Source: JAMXLO01 sp963818775 (GTDB taxonomy: Bacteria > Pseudomonadota > Alphaproteobacteria > Acetobacterales > Acetobacteraceae). Taken from it: 64,000 bases of DNA. The DNA lies in NCBI GenBank assembly GCA_963818775.1, contig CAWFUF010000024.1, positions 1 to 64,000 of the forward strand, in the 5' to 3' direction. Positions 61,563-64,000 of the stretch are shown piece by piece. The notes beneath the pieces are model-generated. The model was not told the DNA's origin. It did no database searches and saw only the letters and a program-made list of their open reading frames with translations. How positions within the stretch are numbered: position 1 is the stretch's first letter; each line of letters opens with the position of its first letter. Made by a program: the position numbers and the translations under genes.

Positions 61563-61614
61563 TACCGGGCAGTTCGCATCCGATAGCGACCGAGCAGGCG
61601 ACCAAATCGCCGCC

Positions 61615-63507
61615 ATGAGGTTCAGCGCTCGCCCCGGATGGATCCTGTCGCTCGTTGCCGCAGTGCTCGCCACGGGCCTGGCTTGGCAAGCAGCAGCGGC
61701 GATTGCCGTCCAGCATTACGTGGCGGAGGGCATCGCCATGGACGTCGAGATCGAGCCGCTGGGCAACACGCCAACCGGCCAGGACGTCGGCGTGTCGGTC
61801 CGACTGTCCGACGCGACCTCCGGCACGCCACTGGCCGCCGCCAACCCTGCCGGCTGGCTGTCGCTGAACCGGCGTGGCACGCCGCCGACCGAACAGGTCT
61901 GCCGGCGCGAGATCGCAGCGTTTCTGGGCGGCAGTCCCTTTGTGCGTCCGGATGTCGATCTGACCGGGTTCACACTCGTGGCGATGAACCGTGATCCCAG
62001 CGTGACGGTGCTCGATCCGCAGGGCGGCTTCGGTGGTTCGCGCATGCTCGCCATGCTGCCTCTGGAATCGCCTGGCATGGACTGGGCGGTGGGATTGAAG
62101 CCGCCACGACTTTACGTGACCGAACCAGAAGCCAAGCGTCTGGCCGTAATTGATACCGAGCGTTGGCAGCGGACCGCGAGCATTGCTATGCCCGATTCGC
62201 CTGCCGCCGCTCTGTTGCAACATGACGGGCGCTACCTGTGGGTCGCGGCGCAACGCGATGGGGCGGTCACAACGCTGGCGCCCGACACTCTGGCAGTGGC
62301 AGCCCGAATCCCGCTCGGCGCGGGCACGCATCTGCTCGCGATCACCAGCGACGACGGCCGGCTGTTCGTCACCAACCAGGACGACGGTTCGGTCAGCGTC
62401 ATCGATCCGCGCGTGTTGGCAGTTGTCGCGACGATCCCTGTGGGCACGGCACCGCGCGCCATCGCCATATCGGCGCTGGCGAACCTCGTTTATGTCGCGG
62501 TCGCCAACTCGATCGCGGTGCTCGATCCGGTGCATAACACGCTGACAGGGCGCATCGACGGTATCGCGGGAGCAGCTGCGCTGGCTATCTCGCCCGACGG
62601 GCGTTGGGGTTTTGTCGCGAGCCCGGCGCGCAGCCAGGTTTTCATCTTCGATACGACGACCAATCGTCTGGTGCAGACCATGACGATCGAGAACGCGCCG
62701 TTTGAGATCGCGTTCACCAGCACAGAAGCCTATATCCGCCGGCGTGACAGTGAGGCGGTGACATTGGTGCCGCTGGCCCCGTTGCGCGCCGATGGCAAAC
62801 CGGCGGGGCGCGGCGAATTCCCGGCCGGCGAGAAGCCGGTTGCGGCGACTATCGGCGACACTCTGGCGGCGAGCATGGTCGCTTCTCCCGGCGAGCCGGC
62901 GATGCTCCTGGCGAGCCCCGCTGAGCACGCCATTCATTACTATCACGAAGGGATGGCGGCGCCCGCCGACAGTTTCGACGATTTGGGTCGTCAGCCGGTC
63001 GCAGTCGCCGTTGTCGATCGCAGCCTGCGTCAGACCGCGCGCGGGACCTACACCACCATCGCACGTCTGCCAGCGGCCGGTGTCTACGATCTCGCACTGC
63101 TGCTGGACAGTCCCCGGGTCGCACACTGCTTCGAGTTGGATTCGGTCGCGGACCTCGGCGCCAAGCGCGCCGCGACGACGCTGGAGCCGGTGCTGCTGCC
63201 GCGAACCGTGGAGACAGGAAGCCCGGTCGTGTTGGCGTTCCGTCCGGTGCGGCAGGCATCGCAGCGTGCTGCCGCGACGCCTGCTACAGCGACCGCGCTT
63301 GTCATCCTGTCGCCCGGCTCCTGGTTTGTTCGTGTCCCGATGGTAGAGGCGGACGACGGCACCTGGAGACTGCAATTCATCCCACCGCATGCAGGCATCT
63401 ACATGGTTGCGTTCGACGTGCCGGACCTTGCGCTGGATATAAACAGCGGCCCGCATTTCACCATCGAAGCCACCGAACCCGGAGCACAGGAGCCCAGGCA
63501 TGAGTAG
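61615..63507 (+). CDS. YVTN-type beta-propeller protein
   Basis: A 630-residue protein with a signal peptide (WILSLVAAVLATGLAWQAAAA). After an Ig-like N-terminal region a beta-propeller runs from about 125 to 420 with blade motifs such as LFVTNQDDGSVSVIDPRVLAVVATI, LAISPDGRWGFVASPARSQVF and RLVQTMTIENAPFE. A C-terminal beta-sandwich follows. Single cysteines (EQVCRRE, AHCFELD) are present without a haem CxxCH motif. Located 52 bases after the multicopper oxidase and overlapping the SCO gene, it is probably part of the same operon. A binding or scaffold role beside the oxidase is inferred. Confidence 0.85.
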   Translation: MRFSARPGWILSLVAAVLATGLAWQAAAAIAVQHYVAEGIAMDVEIEPLGNTPTGQDVGVSVRLSDATSGTPLAAANPAGWLSLNRRGTPPTEQVCRREIAAFLGGSPFVRPDVDLTGFTLVAMNRDPSVTVLDPQGGFGGSRMLAMLPLESPGMDWAVGLKPPRLYVTEPEAKRLAVIDTERWQRTASIAMPDSPAAALLQHDGRYLWVAAQRDGAVTTLAPDTLAVAARIPLGAGTHLLAITSDDGRLFVTNQDDGSVSVIDPRVLAVVATIPVGTAPRAIAISALANLVYVAVANSIAVLDPVHNTLTGRIDGIAGAAALAISPDGRWGFVASPARSQVFIFDTTTNRLVQTMTIENAPFEIAFTSTEAYIRRRDSEAVTLVPLAPLRADGKPAGRGEFPAGEKPVAATIGDTLAASMVASPGEPAMLLASPAEHAIHYYHEGMAAPADSFDDLGRQPVAVAVVDRSLRQTARGTYTTIARLPAAGVYDLALLLDSPRVAHCFELDSVADLGAKRAATTLEPVLLPRTVETGSPVVLAFRPVRQASQRAAATPATATALVILSPGSWFVRVPMVEADDGTWRLQFIPPHAGIYMVAFDVPDLALDINSGPHFTIEATEPGAQEPRHE

Positions 63508-64000
63508 CTCGCTGGTCCGCCTATGGCTGTTCGTGCTCGTCGCGGTCTGGGTCGTTCCAGCGTTCGGACAGCAGGACACGCTCGGACACATCGTGCAGCT
63601 CGATCCGCCGAACGTCTCGCTGGTCGACCAGGACGGCGTGCCGCATCGATTCGCGCAGGATCTGATCCGCGGAAAGGTCGCCGTCGTCAGCTTCGTATTC
63701 ACGGGCTGCAGCACGATTTGCTCGCCGGTCGGCGCGAACATGGGCGCGCTCGACAAGCTGCTCGGCGCTCAGGTTGGGTCGGAGGTGAGCCTTCTTTCGG
63801 TGACGCTTGATCCGTTCAACGATACTCCGACGCAACTCGCGACCTGGCGGCGGCAATTCGACGATGGGGCCGGCTGGCGGTTGCTGACGGGCGATCCGGA
63901 CCAGGTGACTCGCGTGTTGCACGCGATGCGGCAGGACACAGCGGACATCGCGCGGCACGATGCGTTCCTCTGGATCGGTGACCCTCGATCGAGGATGTGG
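63500..64000 (+). CDS. SCO1/SenC-family copper chaperone (3' end outside window)
   Basis: Begins MSSSLVRLWLFVLVAVWVVP (signal peptide or anchor), followed by the SCO thioredoxin fold with HIVQLDPPNVSLVDQDGVPH and the copper-binding CxxxC at C70 and C74 in FVFTGCSTICSP. TLDPFNDTPTQLATWRRQFD is the standard region after it. The downstream histidine ligand is beyond the window. The start overlaps the end of the beta-propeller gene by eight bases. SCO proteins deliver copper to cuproenzymes, so it likely serves the multicopper oxidase upstream. At least 167 residues are encoded in the window. Confidence 0.92.
   Translation, partial: MSSSLVRLWLFVLVAVWVVPAFGQQDTLGHIVQLDPPNVSLVDQDGVPHRFAQDLIRGKVAVVSFVFTGCSTICSPVGANMGALDKLLGAQVGSEVSLLSVTLDPFNDTPTQLATWRRQFDDGAGWRLLTGDPDQVTRVLHAMRQDTADIARHDAFLWIGDPRSRMW

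Noticed and set aside
61510..63756. 748-codon open frame on the minus strand
   Set aside because: It runs antisense across the propeller and SCO genes, has no recognisable motif, and has the Arg/Asp/His-rich composition of a shadow frame.
63523..63810. 95-codon plus-strand frame at the right end
   Set aside because: It lies in the wrong frame. The neighbouring frame starting at 63500 encodes an SCO protein with the CxxxC motif and stays open to the window end.
1..64000. CRISPR array or rRNA operon
   Set aside because: No regularly spaced direct repeats and no conserved rRNA stretches were seen. The repeats found are pairs or palindromes.

Overview
The window is GC-rich, densely coded bacterial DNA, most likely from an alphaproteobacterium of the Acetobacteraceae/Rhodospirillales type. 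The reasons are the porin with an MRKFLLASVATLG-type signal peptide, a dialkylglycine decarboxylase, Kup, Uma2 and DUF3617 genes, and palindromic intergenic repeats of the kind common in that group. The assignment is by eye, not by search. No rRNA, tRNA or CRISPR array was seen.

Layout. 0-10 kb: a LysR regulator, a NarL-type two-component pair, a large porin with its terminator, a ThiE-like protein, a TPR/glycosyltransferase protein, YggS, free methionine-R-sulfoxide reductase and a MarR regulator. The first bases of the window resemble the leader of the porin gene, so a second porin probably starts just outside. 10-22 kb: Kup, an HdeD-like protein, a beta-propeller protein, a broken endonuclease-like gene, an orphan sugar-type binding protein, a LigB-type dioxygenase, a NIPSNAP protein and dgdA. 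22.3-25.1 kb: an AT-richer insert carrying an AlbA_2/HATPase gene and a ParA-like ATPase, bracketed by direct repeats of about 120 bp. 25-34 kb: an AraC/TolB-like/TPR fusion regulator, a cupin, an LssY-domain protein, a patatin lipoprotein, an amidohydrolase, a Uma2 nuclease, a frameshifted hydrolase and a cysteine-free Asp/Glu-racemase-fold protein. 34-45 kb: a small-molecule catabolic region (NtaA/DszA-type flavin monooxygenase, frameshifted oligopeptide-type binding protein, enolase-superfamily dehydratase, TetR, three-subunit molybdenum aldehyde oxidoreductase of the PaoABC type, a second flavin monooxygenase, GreB).

45.9-55.7 kb is the most unusual part. HlyD-type adaptor, C39-peptidase ABC exporter and a second ABC exporter (the NHLM export triad) converge on a minus-strand unit. 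That unit encodes a 619-residue protein of unknown function, a 29-codon Gly/Arg-rich peptide with a strong ribosome-binding site, and a TolC/NodT-type outer-membrane lipoprotein. The peptide gene is followed by a clear Rho-independent terminator and preceded by two small hairpins. The arrangement fits a complete production and tripartite export system for a small peptide, with no modification enzyme that I can recognise apart from the 619-residue protein.

55.9-64 kb holds a giant (1873-residue) multicopper oxidase resembling MnxG/MofA-type manganese oxidases, then a YVTN beta-propeller protein and an SCO copper chaperone cut by the window end. They are closely spaced on one strand and probably form one metal-oxidation operon.

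At least four genes carry apparent frameshifts (14.5, 24.5, 32.3 and 35.0 kb). Three of them are restored by changing one or two bases, so either recent decay or sequencing/assembly error is possible.
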